Of a DNA stretch of 6,557 nt, positions 1 to 4,877 are shown one piece after another. The notes beneath the pieces were generated by a model. It made no database searches, was not told where the DNA came from, and saw nothing but the letters and a program-made list of their open reading frames with translations. Both the position numbers and the translations under genes were made by a program. The stretch covers positions 1 through 6,557 of the forward strand of contig CANQCM010000055.1 of NCBI GenBank assembly GCA_947589625.1. Direction: 5' to 3'. The stretch's first letter is position 1. Each line of letters opens with the position of its first letter. This DNA is from an uncultured Alphaproteobacteria bacterium. Its GTDB lineage: Bacteria; Pseudomonadota; Alphaproteobacteria; Rs-D84.

Positions 1-1521
1 GCAATTCATATTCATGATTTAGGCTGGCTGACGGGGTATTGTGCAGGTTGGTCTTTGCGCGAACTGTTATACGAAGGTTTCAATGGGGTTACAGGCTATC
101 TGCAATGCGCGCCTGCAAAACATATGTCTACGGCGATTTCGCATATGGTCAATTTCTTGGGTACATTACAAAATGAATTTGCAGGCGCCCAGGCATTTTC
201 GTCTGTGGATACATATCTGGCGCCGTATGTTCGTGTTGATAATATGTCTTATGCAGATGTTAAAAACGCAATGCAGACATTGGTGTTTAATTGCGCTGTA
301 CCGTGCCGTTGGGGAACACAAACACCATTTATAAACTTTACATTTGATTGGGTTTGCCCAAAAGATTTGCGCGAACAACGTCCATTTATTGGTGGCAAAA
401 TGGTTGATTTCACCTATGGCGACCTGCAAAAAGAAATGGACATCATAAACCGCGCATTTATAGAAGTGATGTTTGAAGGCGATGCTCAGGGCCGTCCGTT
501 TACATTCCCAATTCCAACATATAATATTACAGACGATTTTCCGTGGGAACACCCAAATGTCAAGCCTTTGTTTGATTTGGCGGCTAAATACGGGATTCCA
601 AATTTCCAGAATTTCTTGAATTCAGATTTGAATCCGACCGATGTGCGTTCTATGTGCTGTCGTTTGCGTCTGGACGTCCGTGAATTGTTAAAACGGGGTG
701 GGGGGCTGTTTGGTTCTGCTGAAAAGACAGGTTCAATTGGCGTGGTAACAATCAACTTGTCGCGTTTGGGATATACACACAAAGGCGACCGTGATGGTTT
801 ATTCCGCGAACTGGACAGACTGGTGAATCTGGGACGCGATGCGCTGGAAATCAAACGTCGGGTTATAACAAAAAATATGGAACGTGGGCTGTATCCGTTT
901 ACAAAACGTTATCTGGGTAATTGGGATCATCACTTTTCAACAATCGGCGTAAATGGTGCAAATGAAATGGTGCGCAATTTTACAGACGACCGCGAAAATA
1001 TTTCAACCCCAATGGGCAAGAAATTGGTGCTGGACGTGATGGATTTTATTCGCGAAAAATTGGCAAATTTCCAAGAACAAACAGGCAACCTGTATAATTT
1101 GGAGGCAACACCTGCCGAGGGCTGTTCGTATCGCTTTGCGAAAACAGATAAAAAGAATTTTCCTGATATTTTAACCGCAGGAACACCAGACGCACCGTAT
1201 TATACAAATTCAACCCAGTTGCCAGTGAACTTTACAGACGACCCGTTTGTTGCACTGGAACATCAAGAGGAATTACAACGCAAATATACAGGCGGCACAA
1301 TGTTGCACTTGTATATGGGCGAACCTGTGTCTTCGGGCGAAGCGGCAATGAAAATCGTGCGCACAATCTTTGAAAACTACAAGATTCCGTACATGACATT
1401 GACCCCAACATTCAGCATTTGTCCGAAACATGGATATTTGCCAGGGCGTCACGAGTTTTGTCCGAAATGCGATGCGGAAATTGCCGCAAACCAGAACGGC
1501 GAAAACCAATCAAATAACTAA
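1..1521 (+). CDS. nrdD: Anaerobic ribonucleoside-triphosphate reductase, catalytic part without glycyl-radical domain (5' end outside window)
   Basis: Class III ribonucleotide reductase, which reduces ribonucleoside triphosphates to deoxy forms under anaerobic conditions in the cytoplasm. The frame is open to the window edge, so the true start lies upstream; 506 residues are visible. Seen in order (window residue numbers): HIHDLG at 3-8, GYCAGWSL with Cys14, PAKH near 39, AGAQAFSS, then MCCRL with Cys219/Cys220, which matches the finger-loop catalytic cysteine region, and TGSIGVVTINLSRLG. The C-terminal zinc site is C474-x2-H477 and C487-x2-C490 in a TPTFSICPKHGYL context. Family members normally continue from here into a radical domain with an RxxGY motif. 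This one instead ends in an Asn/Gln-rich tail (ANQNGENQSNN) and a TAA stop. The missing domain is encoded 25 bp downstream as its own gene. Family identity is certain; the split is what the sequence shows, and its functional consequence is inference. Confidence 0.95.
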   Translation, partial: AIHIHDLGWLTGYCAGWSLRELLYEGFNGVTGYLQCAPAKHMSTAISHMVNFLGTLQNEFAGAQAFSSVDTYLAPYVRVDNMSYADVKNAMQTLVFNCAVPCRWGTQTPFINFTFDWVCPKDLREQRPFIGGKMVDFTYGDLQKEMDIINRAFIEVMFEGDAQGRPFTFPIPTYNITDDFPWEHPNVKPLFDLAAKYGIPNFQNFLNSDLNPTDVRSMCCRLRLDVRELLKRGGGLFGSAEKTGSIGVVTINLSRLGYTHKGDRDGLFRELDRLVNLGRDALEIKRRVITKNMERGLYPFTKRYLGNWDHHFSTIGVNGANEMVRNFTDDRENISTPMGKKLVLDVMDFIREKLANFQEQTGNLYNLEATPAEGCSYRFAKTDKKNFPDILTAGTPDAPYYTNSTQLPVNFTDDPFVALEHQEELQRKYTGGTMLHLYMGEPVSSGEAAMKIVRTIFENYKIPYMTLTPTFSICPKHGYLPGRHEFCPKCDAEIAANQNGENQSNN

Positions 1522-1533
1522 ACAAAAAAGGAA

Positions 1534-1540
1534 AAGGAGG
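1534..1540 (+). promoter_or_regulatory. Strong Shine-Dalgarno for the stand-alone radical-domain gene
   Basis: AAGGAGG lies 6 bases before the ATG at 1547, within the 25-base gap between the nrdD stop and the next gene. A full-consensus ribosome site placed exactly here argues that the small downstream gene is independently translated. A sequencing error or decayed frame would not be expected to create it. Confidence 0.85.
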
Positions 1541-1546
1541 AACATC

Positions 1547-1732
1547 ATGCAAGCAGCAAACACAAACAGAACACCATGTGAAGTATTTTCACGCTCTATG
1601 GGCTTTATTCGTCCAACCAGCAATTTTAACATTGGTAAATATTCTGAATTTTGTGAACGCAATACTTTCAAAGAATGCAATTGCCTGACCACAGGTGAAC
1701 GTCATCAAGAACTGATGAAGAAAGCGGCTTAA
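1547..1732 (+). CDS. nrdD: Stand-alone glycyl-radical domain of class III ribonucleotide reductase
   Basis: 61 residues. Residues 8-40 match the C-terminal radical domain of NrdD: RTPCEVFSRSMGFIRP, followed by SNFNIGKYSEFCERNTF. Gly19, in the R-S-M-G-F context, is the expected site of the glycyl radical. The short N-terminus (MQAANTN) and a Cys-containing tail (KECNCLTTGERHQELMKKAA) are extra. The start is chosen for its AAGGAGG site 6 bases upstream; reading further upstream in this frame would only overlap nrdD. The gene sits between catalytic nrdD and nrdG, with its stop directly abutting the nrdG start. Inference: NrdG activates this peptide and it docks into the NrdD barrel, like the YfiD/GrcA spare part of pyruvate formate-lyase, except that here it appears to be the only copy of the domain. 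I recall small database entries consisting of this domain alone but cannot check them. Confidence 0.88.
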   Translation: MQAANTNRTPCEVFSRSMGFIRPTSNFNIGKYSEFCERNTFKECNCLTTGERHQELMKKAA

Positions 1733-1735
1733 TTG

Positions 1736-2437
1736 ATGTCTGAAATTCAGATTGGGGGATTAGTATCGTTCACAACAATTGATTACCCTGGGAAATTGGC
1801 GGCGGTGCTGTTTCTGGTGGGTTGTCCATTGCGATGTGCATATTGTTCTAACCCCCATCTGTTGAATGTTGGCGCAGGAGAATACGACCCAGAACGTGTT
1901 TTTCAATGGTTGCAATCGCGCCGTGGTAAATTAGAGGCTGTGGTCTTTTCTGGGGGCGAAGCATTAATGCAAGGTGACGCAGTAATTGATTATATGCGTC
2001 GCGTTCGTGATTTGGGCTTTGCAATTGGGCTGCACACAAATGGATTTTATCCGAATTTATTGGCGCGTGCCGCAGATGTTGTTGATTGGATAGGGCTGGA
2101 TTACAAGGCAACGCGCGATAAATATCAATCTTTGACAGGACAAGCAATTGCATATGACAATATGCAAAAATCACTGGACATATGGTTGGCAACTGGACAC
2201 GATTTAGAAGTCCGCATAACATGCGACCCACGGTTTATAGAAAAATCTGATTTGAAAAAAATTGCTGATGATTTGCATAATCGTGGCGTTAAAAAAATCG
2301 CAATTCAAAAATATATTCCACATTTTGAAGACGCGGCGCATGCAACAACACCTGATGCGCGCGATGCATTTTTTACTGATGACGCATTGCGCACACAAAT
2401 CAATTCCTTATTTGATTCGGTTATTTGGCGCGATTAG
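1736..2437 (+). CDS. nrdG: Anaerobic ribonucleotide reductase activating protein (radical SAM)
   Basis: 233 residues. It uses S-adenosylmethionine and a [4Fe-4S] cluster to abstract hydrogen from the glycine of the reductase radical domain. The cluster motif is C30-x3-C34-x2-C37 (GCPLRCAYCSNP). It is preceded by the IGGLVSFTTIDYPGKLAAVLF signature typical of the longer NrdG2-type activases (TIGR02495-like) rather than the ~155-residue E. coli type. The SAM-binding GGE is at 73-75 (FSGGEALMQ), followed by GLHTNGFYP, VDWIGLDYKA and EVRIT strands of a radical SAM barrel. The start is ATG 1736. A TTG at 1733 directly in front could also serve, since TAA-TTG-ATG are contiguous. No strong ribosome site is visible, so translational coupling to the small radical-domain gene is likely. 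The TAG stop lies at the very edge of the downstream repeat. Confidence 0.93.
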   Translation: MSEIQIGGLVSFTTIDYPGKLAAVLFLVGCPLRCAYCSNPHLLNVGAGEYDPERVFQWLQSRRGKLEAVVFSGGEALMQGDAVIDYMRRVRDLGFAIGLHTNGFYPNLLARAADVVDWIGLDYKATRDKYQSLTGQAIAYDNMQKSLDIWLATGHDLEVRITCDPRFIEKSDLKKIADDLHNRGVKKIAIQKYIPHFEDAAHATTPDARDAFFTDDALRTQINSLFDSVIWRD

Positions 2438-2518
2438 TGGTTAGGGGTTAGTAGTGGTGTCGCGCATGGCGCGACGACATTAATTCACTGGATTCCACGG
2501 TCAAGCCGTGGAATGACA
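2435..2518. repeat. Composite intergenic repeat, module A, copy 1
   Basis: 84 bp that recur in the same orientation at 3772-3855 with 77 identical positions by my count and no gaps. It contains two palindromes: gtcgcgc-atg-gcgcgac (2459-2475) and attccacgg-tcaag-ccgtggaat (2492-2514). The second resembles dispersed palindromic repeats known from alphaproteobacteria. The match begins inside the nrdG stop codon, so the element abuts the gene end. Its hairpins may stop or stabilise nrdG transcripts, though no clear U-tract follows. Confidence 0.85.
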
Positions 2519-2532
2519 AGTTCTTTATTTCT

Positions 2533-2610
2533 TAAAATACGAACATTGTTCCTAGAATTAAAATAAAAAGAAAAGAGTGTCATCCTGGGGCTTGACCCCA
2601 GGACCCAGGT
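2533..2610 (-). repeat. Mini-element half, inverted relative to its other copy
   Basis: Read on the minus strand, 2610 down to about 2533 aligns with 3890-3965 on the plus strand. The first ~32 bases are identical (tcctgggg-tcaag-ccccagga palindrome), followed by a diverged A/T-rich stretch sharing ctttttattttaat, ctagg and ttgttcg. The element at 3890-4055 has two inverted ends; here only one end (2578-2610) is present. This copy is therefore a truncated and flipped version. Confidence 0.75.
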
Positions 2611-2703
2611 AAATGGAGCTGTGAGCGTAGCGAACACCTATACAAAGGGCATGCAAAAGCATACCCTTTGCCCTAACCACTAACACTAATGCTCGCCACT
2701 AAA
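2578..2703. repeat. Composite intergenic repeat, module B, copy 1
   Basis: Positions 2579-2692 recur directly at 4024-4137 with one substitution (T2628 versus C4073 in gagcgYagcg). Similarity continues to 2703 with a one-base gap. It holds the palindrome tcctgggg-cttga-ccccagga and a long hairpin, caaagggcatgc-aaaa-gcataccctttg, with one mismatch. It ends with taaccactaacactaatg, which is roughly the reverse complement of the tagtggttag tract opening module A, so the whole composite has loosely inverted outer edges. The remaining 2704-2736 shows nothing I can name. Confidence 0.87.
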
Positions 2704-2736
2704 CGGGGCGAATGCCAGACTCCTTTTTACTAATAA

Positions 2737-3012
2737 CTAATCTGACTTGTACTCGCATATTTCGGTGAATTGGAAAGTGCCTGTTGAATCCGAAAATGAA
2801 ACATCGGTCGGGGCAAACAACCAACAGGTGTTTTCATCTTGTGGTGTTATGCACGATGTGACTTCGCCCGCATCCACATACCCAGACGGGCAACTGTCCG
2901 CGATTGTTATTGAATCTTGCGTAACGGACACCCAACCTGCAGGACAAGATGTCATCAGTTCTGCACTATTTGCTGTGCCAACAATCGCGAAAATAAATAT
3001 TAGTTTTTTCAT
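2737..3012 (-). CDS. Small secreted cysteine-rich protein
   Basis: 91 residues, function unknown. Residues 1-17 form a typical Sec signal peptide (KK, then a hydrophobic stretch, cleavage after ANSA). The mature ~74 residues carry five cysteines, including two related segments, SCPAGWVSV and SCPSGYVDAGEVTSC, and end in FTEICEYKSD. No membrane segment or lipobox follows, so a periplasmic or extracellular disulphide-bonded protein is likely. The start is supported by AGGAG 6 bases upstream (3019-3023). It is the second gene of a two-gene minus-strand operon, 22 bp after the stop of the 144-residue gene. I have a recollection of similar small Cys-rich families in gut alphaproteobacteria, unverified. 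No terminator with a U-tract is seen downstream; the repeat hairpins of 2578-2703 follow. Confidence 0.75.
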   Translation of the reverse strand: MKKLIFIFAIVGTANSAELMTSCPAGWVSVTQDSITIADSCPSGYVDAGEVTSCITPQDENTCWLFAPTDVSFSDSTGTFQFTEICEYKSD

Positions 3013-3034
3013 ATTTTTCTCCTGAAATATTATT

Positions 3035-3469
3035 TTAATCGCTTATTATGGCGTTAGATAACGCGGTTAAGAACGAATTGTTTGACAGGCTTTCTAAACA
3101 AGATTTTGCACAATTTTTTAGACAGTCTGATTGGCTATTAAACTTTTTAACATATAGATATTCTGACAAAGCCGGTTCTCTTAAGTTGCACCAACAGTAG
3201 AGAAGCTGTTCATTAGGAGAATAACTCAGATAATTTTCGGCGCCATAAAGATTTCCGTATTCTGTAAAACAATGAGCATTCCCTTCTAAATATACACTGG
3301 TATTTGTATAAGAAGTTGTACATGTAGCCTCCCAATAACTACTGTTTTCGAATAATTGCCCATTGTATGGTATACAAGTCATCTGTGCTGGATCTGGTAC
3401 GCATTTGGTTGCGGCGTGTGCTGTTGGTGCAATTAATATTGCACAAGTTAAAAAAGTTAATATTTTCAT
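3035..3469 (-). CDS. Secreted cysteine-rich protein with CWC and CxxxCAxxC motifs
   Basis: 144 residues, function unknown. The signal peptide covers residues 1-19, with cleavage after the AHA motif. The mature part has nine cysteines: KC and TC near the N-terminus, ATC, AHC, a YCWC pair in the middle, then SDC-LKNC-AKSC in a predicted helix close to the end. The Asn/Ser/Tyr-rich, charge-poor middle suits a surface or periplasmic protein held by disulphides. The start has AGGAG at 3478-3482, 8 bases upstream. It is the first gene of the pair with the 91-residue secreted protein; both use an identical AGGAGAAAAA-type site. A long structured leader lies upstream, and both outer sides of the pair carry copies of the same repeat. 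The CWC...CxxxCAxxC pattern suggests a conserved family, but I cannot name one. Confidence 0.75.
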   Translation of the reverse strand: MKILTFLTCAILIAPTAHAATKCVPDPAQMTCIPYNGQLFENSSYWEATCTTSYTNTSVYLEGNAHCFTEYGNLYGAENYLSYSPNEQLLYCWCNLREPALSEYLYVKKFNSQSDCLKNCAKSCLESLSNNSFLTALSNAIISD

Positions 3470-3505
3470 TGTTTTTTCTCCTGTTGTTTTTTTTGTTAAA
3501 CAAAA

Positions 3506-3611
3506 ACCACCAGAAAAAATTTCGGGTGGTCAGGAGGTTAAGAACAATCTAACGAATTGTGCTGCTTATTCAATATATTCGCAAGCCCTCCTGACCATAA
3601 TGGTTCAGGAG
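3506..3611 (-). promoter_or_regulatory. Attenuator-like structured leader of the secreted-protein operon (candidate)
   Basis: Four pairing segments are seen on the minus strand: A ctcctgaacc (3611-3602), B ggtcaggagg (3596-3587), C cctcctgacc (3537-3528) and D, a hairpin accacc...ggtggt (3530-3506) followed by TTTT. B pairs either with A (one bulge) or perfectly with C over 10 bp. C shares three bases with the 5' arm of D, so B:C and D compete. Between B and C lie two more small stems: gcttg/taagc, and agcacaat/attgttct with one mismatch. Together with B:C this makes a three-way junction. The layout resembles a riboswitch or attenuator just ahead of the ATG at 3469. No known riboswitch core is recognised. 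A weak promoter inside it (TTGAAT, 16 bp, TAGATT) could bypass most of the structure. Confidence 0.4.
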
Positions 3612-3618
3612 TTTTTTT
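3588..3618 (+). terminator. Rho-independent terminator (plus strand)
   Basis: Stem ctcctgacc / ggttcaggag (one bulged base), loop ataat, then seven T (3612-3618). It is a good terminator on the plus strand, yet no plus-strand gene precedes it, so it may end an antisense or small RNA starting near 3500. It could also simply be one face of the shared hairpin used by the minus-strand leader. Confidence 0.6.
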
Positions 3619-3630
3619 CGTCATAATAAT

Positions 3631-3652
3631 AAAAACGGGCGCACGCGCACCC
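3631..3652 (-). terminator. Rho-independent terminator (minus strand)
   Basis: On the minus strand, gggtgcgcgtgcgccc (3652-3637) folds into a tight GC-rich hairpin, followed directly by gttttt and an A/T-rich run. It ends whatever starts at the promoter 3729-3757, or the open frame that stops at 3666. Confidence 0.65.
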
Positions 3653-3722
3653 ATACAGTATGTTTTTATTTTGACGCGTTAGAAAGGGTTCTTACACCCC
3701 ATCGATGACAACCGCCACCGAC
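3631..3722 (-). ncRNA. Candidate small RNA of about 90 nt
   Basis: It is bounded by a near-consensus promoter (3757-3729, start near 3722) and a terminator (3652-3631). No ribosome site or gene-length ORF follows; the ATG triplets at the 5' end open only a 12-codon frame. It contains ggggtgtaagaaccc, which can form a small hairpin. It does not match SRP RNA, tmRNA, 6S or RNase P cores that I know. Alternatively, this is the 3' end of a decayed gene (frame stop at 3666) and the promoter serves the secreted-protein operon with read-through. Confidence 0.35.
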
Positions 3723-3771
3723 ATCATCATTATATGCGAATTTATTTTTGATGTAAAGGGCGAATAGTGGG
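3666..3771 (-). pseudogene. Possible 3' remnant of a protein-coding gene
   Basis: A minus-strand frame stays open from inside the repeat to TAA at 3668-3666 and lacks any ATG, GTG or TTG start. Its last part reads AYNDDVGGGCHRWGVRTLSNASK, which looks protein-like, and a terminator follows 13 bases later as at a true gene end. Homology to the repeat starts at 3772, so the repeat may have displaced the 5' portion. I do not recognise the family. The same bases carry the promoter and candidate small RNA, so chance openness is a real alternative. Confidence 0.25.
3729..3757 (-). promoter_or_regulatory. Near-consensus sigma-70 promoter
   Basis: TTTACA (3757-3752), 17-bp spacer, perfect TATAAT (3734-3729) on the minus strand; predicted start near 3722. 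It points at the terminator 3652-3631 and, beyond it, at the leader of the secreted-protein operon. Confidence 0.6.
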
Positions 3772-3855
3772 TAGTGGTTAGTGGCTAGTAGTGGTGTCGC
3801 GCAAAGCGCAACAGCATTAATTCACTGGATTCCACGGTCAAGCCGTGGAATGACA
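3772..3855. repeat. Composite intergenic repeat, module A, copy 2
   Basis: Direct repeat of 2435-2518 with seven substitutions, most of them around the first small palindrome (gtcgcgc-aaa-gcgcaac). The attccacgg-tcaag-ccgtggaat palindrome (3829-3851) is unchanged. In this copy the homology starts in noncoding sequence and not at a stop codon. Confidence 0.85.
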
Positions 3856-3860
3856 TAGGA

Positions 3861-3878
3861 GTCGGGCATTCGCCCGAC
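3861..3878. repeat. Perfect small palindrome
   Basis: gtcgggc-attc-gcccgac, a 7-bp stem with a 4-base loop between modules A and the mini-element. It is absent from copy 1 of the composite repeat. There is no U-tract, so it is not a terminator on either strand. Confidence 0.6.
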
Positions 3879-3889
3879 AGCATCAATAG

Positions 3890-4055
3890 ACCTGGGTCCT
3901 GGGGTCAAGCCCCAGGATGACAACTCTGTTCTTTTTATTTTAATGCTAGGGACATTGTTCGTTTCTGAATAAAAAACACGAATATAAAAATACTGCGTAT
4001 ATTGAAAACTTAAACACTCCCTTGTCATCCTGGGGCTTGACCCCAGGACCCAGGT
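3890..4055. mobile_element. MITE-like mini-element with perfect 34-bp inverted ends (candidate)
   Basis: Positions 3890-3923 and 4022-4055 are exact reverse complements over 34 bp; each end also contains its own internal palindrome (tcctgggg / ccccagga). They enclose 98 bp of A/T-rich DNA without coding capacity. No obvious target-site duplication is seen. The left half occurs in opposite orientation at 2533-2610. The element could be a non-autonomous transposable element, or a segment that inverts by recombination between its ends. No transposase is present in the window. Confidence 0.5.
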
Positions 4056-4149
4056 AAATGGAGCTGTGAGCGCAGCGAACACCTATACAAAGGGCATGCA
4101 AAAGCATACCCTTTGCCCTAACCACTAACACTAATGCCCAGCCACTAAA
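4022..4149. repeat. Composite intergenic repeat, module B, copy 2
   Basis: Direct repeat of 2578-2703: 113 of 114 bases identical across 4024-4137, then similar to 4149 with one extra base. Its first 34 bases are also the right end of the mini-element at 3890-4055. Together with module A at 3772 it rebuilds the composite found after nrdG. Confidence 0.87.
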
Positions 4150-4156
4150 AAAACAC

Positions 4157-4185
4157 TTGCTTTTATTCTTTTGGCGGTATAAGAT
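4157..4185 (+). promoter_or_regulatory. Promoter of tRNA-Asp
   Basis: TTGCTT, 17-bp spacer, TAAGAT (4180-4185). The predicted start near 4192 is about 7 bases before the mature tRNA. An overlapping TATAAG at 4178 is an alternative -10 with 15-bp spacing. Confidence 0.6.
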
Positions 4186-4198
4186 ATGTTCGCTTTAA

Positions 4199-4276
4199 GG
4201 GGTTGTAGCTCAGCTGGTTTAGAGCGTCTGCCTGTCACGCAGAAGGTCGCGGGTTCGAGCCCCGTCAATCCCGCCA
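4199..4276 (+). tRNA. tRNA-Asp (GTC)
   Basis: Full cloverleaf: acceptor GGGGTTG/CAATCCC with one G-U pair, D stem GCTC/GAGC, anticodon stem TCTGC/GCAGA with loop CTGTCAC giving anticodon GTC, T loop TTCGAGC with stem GCGGG/CCCGT. Discriminator is G and CCA is encoded. It is followed 5 bases later by its own terminator, so it is a single-gene unit. Confidence 0.97.
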
Positions 4277-4281
4277 GTTTT

Positions 4282-4308
4282 ACGCACCGTATGGTGCGTT
4301 TTTATTTT
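4282..4308 (+). terminator. Terminator of tRNA-Asp
   Basis: acgcacc-gtat-ggtgcgt, a perfect 7-bp stem followed by TTTTATTTT. Confidence 0.88.
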
Positions 4309-4323
4309 GTGCAAAATTTCATA

Positions 4324-4353
4324 TTTACTATTAATTTACGAAAATGCTATAAT
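4324..4353 (+). promoter_or_regulatory. Extended -10 promoter of the META lipoprotein gene
   Basis: TGCTATAAT at 4345-4353 is an extended -10 element (TG, one base, perfect TATAAT). A TTTACT-like -35 lies 18 bases upstream (4324-4329). Predicted start near 4360 gives a leader of about 34 bases. Confidence 0.6.
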
Positions 4354-4393
4354 TGGGCTATACGGATACGCAAACAAAACAAAGGAAAGAAAA

Positions 4394-4867
4394 ATGAACT
4401 TGAAAATTTTTGCTGTTGCGGCTGGTGTCTTGGCATTGGCGGCGTGTGGCGATGATACATCTAAATCAGAATCTCTGAAAGGAAACACATTTATTGCCGA
4501 TTCTGATGGCACACCAATCACAATTACTTTTGCCAGTGATGAAATGCGCGTAAATGGGCAAATCGTGAACTTGTATAACGGCATGTATGAAGTTTCTGGT
4601 GACGCAATCAAGTTTGGGCCATTGGCAACAACAATGATGATGGGCCCACAAGATGCAATGCGCGCAGAACGCGAATATCTGAATTTCTTGGAAACAGTTG
4701 AAAAATATAGTCTGAACGATGGTACCTTGACATTGGTTGGCCCAGACGGCAAGGAAATGGTTTTCAAACCATACGACACATCTGACCCAGTGGTTGTAGA
4801 ACAAGTCCAAACGATTGAAGAAATCAGCCCGATTAAGTTCCCTGTGCCTGCGCCAGACGTTCGGTAA
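4394..4867 (+). CDS. META-domain (HslJ-like) lipoprotein
   Basis: 157 residues. The lipoprotein signal runs MNLKIFAVAAGVLALAAC with lipobox L-A-A-C, and Cys18 is the lipidation site. Residues ~26-120 fit the META domain seen in HslJ-type envelope proteins: SLKGNTFIADSDGTPITITF, the VNGQ...NLYNGMYEVSGD strand pair, IKFGPLATTMMMGP, the acidic helix REYLNFLETVEKYSL, and LTLVGPDGKEMVFKP. The usual conserved Cys after the T-M motif is replaced (TMMMGPQDAM). A Pro/Val-rich tail, PIKFPVPAPDVR, ends the protein. Start ATG 4394 is chosen for AAAGGAAAG just upstream and because it begins the signal peptide; upstream in-frame ATGs would add a non-signal extension overlapping the tRNA terminator. The exact role is unknown; META proteins are linked to envelope stress and novobiocin resistance in E. 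coli. It is a single gene between two tRNAs. Confidence 0.85.
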   Translation: MNLKIFAVAAGVLALAACGDDTSKSESLKGNTFIADSDGTPITITFASDEMRVNGQIVNLYNGMYEVSGDAIKFGPLATTMMMGPQDAMRAEREYLNFLETVEKYSLNDGTLTLVGPDGKEMVFKPYDTSDPVVVEQVQTIEEISPIKFPVPAPDVR

Positions 4868-4877
4868 TCAATAAATC

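Noticed and set aside
55..57. TTG as start of nrdD
   Set aside because: The frame is open and clearly homologous upstream of it (HIHDLG, GYCAGW), so the gene simply enters from outside the window.
166..854. Long minus-strand open frames within nrdD
   Set aside because: Shadows of the strongly conserved nrdD reading frame, with no independent motifs.
1500..1560. nrdD split explained as a simple frameshift
   Set aside because: The upstream frame ends in a hydrophilic tail and stop, and the downstream frame begins after a full AAGGAGG site; a single indel would not create this arrangement.
3528..3596. Integron attC site or a tRNA-like fold
   Set aside because: Imperfect palindrome of suitable length, but the two core boxes are misplaced and one does not match GTTRRRY; no T-arm sequence for a tRNA.
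3363..3626. 87-codon plus-strand open frame
   Set aside because: Antisense to a signal-peptide gene and running through the leader hairpins into a terminator; low-complexity product and no ribosome site.
3631..3722. SRP RNA, tmRNA or 6S RNA
   Set aside because: The conserved core sequences of these RNAs are not present on either strand.
3822..4131. Minus-strand open frames across the second repeat block
   Set aside because: They read through palindromic repeats, and their content mirrors the palindromes; no start signal.
2435..4149. CRISPR array
   Set aside because: Only two copies of each module, about 1.4 kb apart, with no regular spacers and no cas genes.
4307..4393. Upstream ATG for the META lipoprotein
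   Set aside because: It would put 29 residues before the signal peptide, start next to the tRNA-Asp terminator and ahead of the gene's own -10 element, and it lacks a ribosome site.
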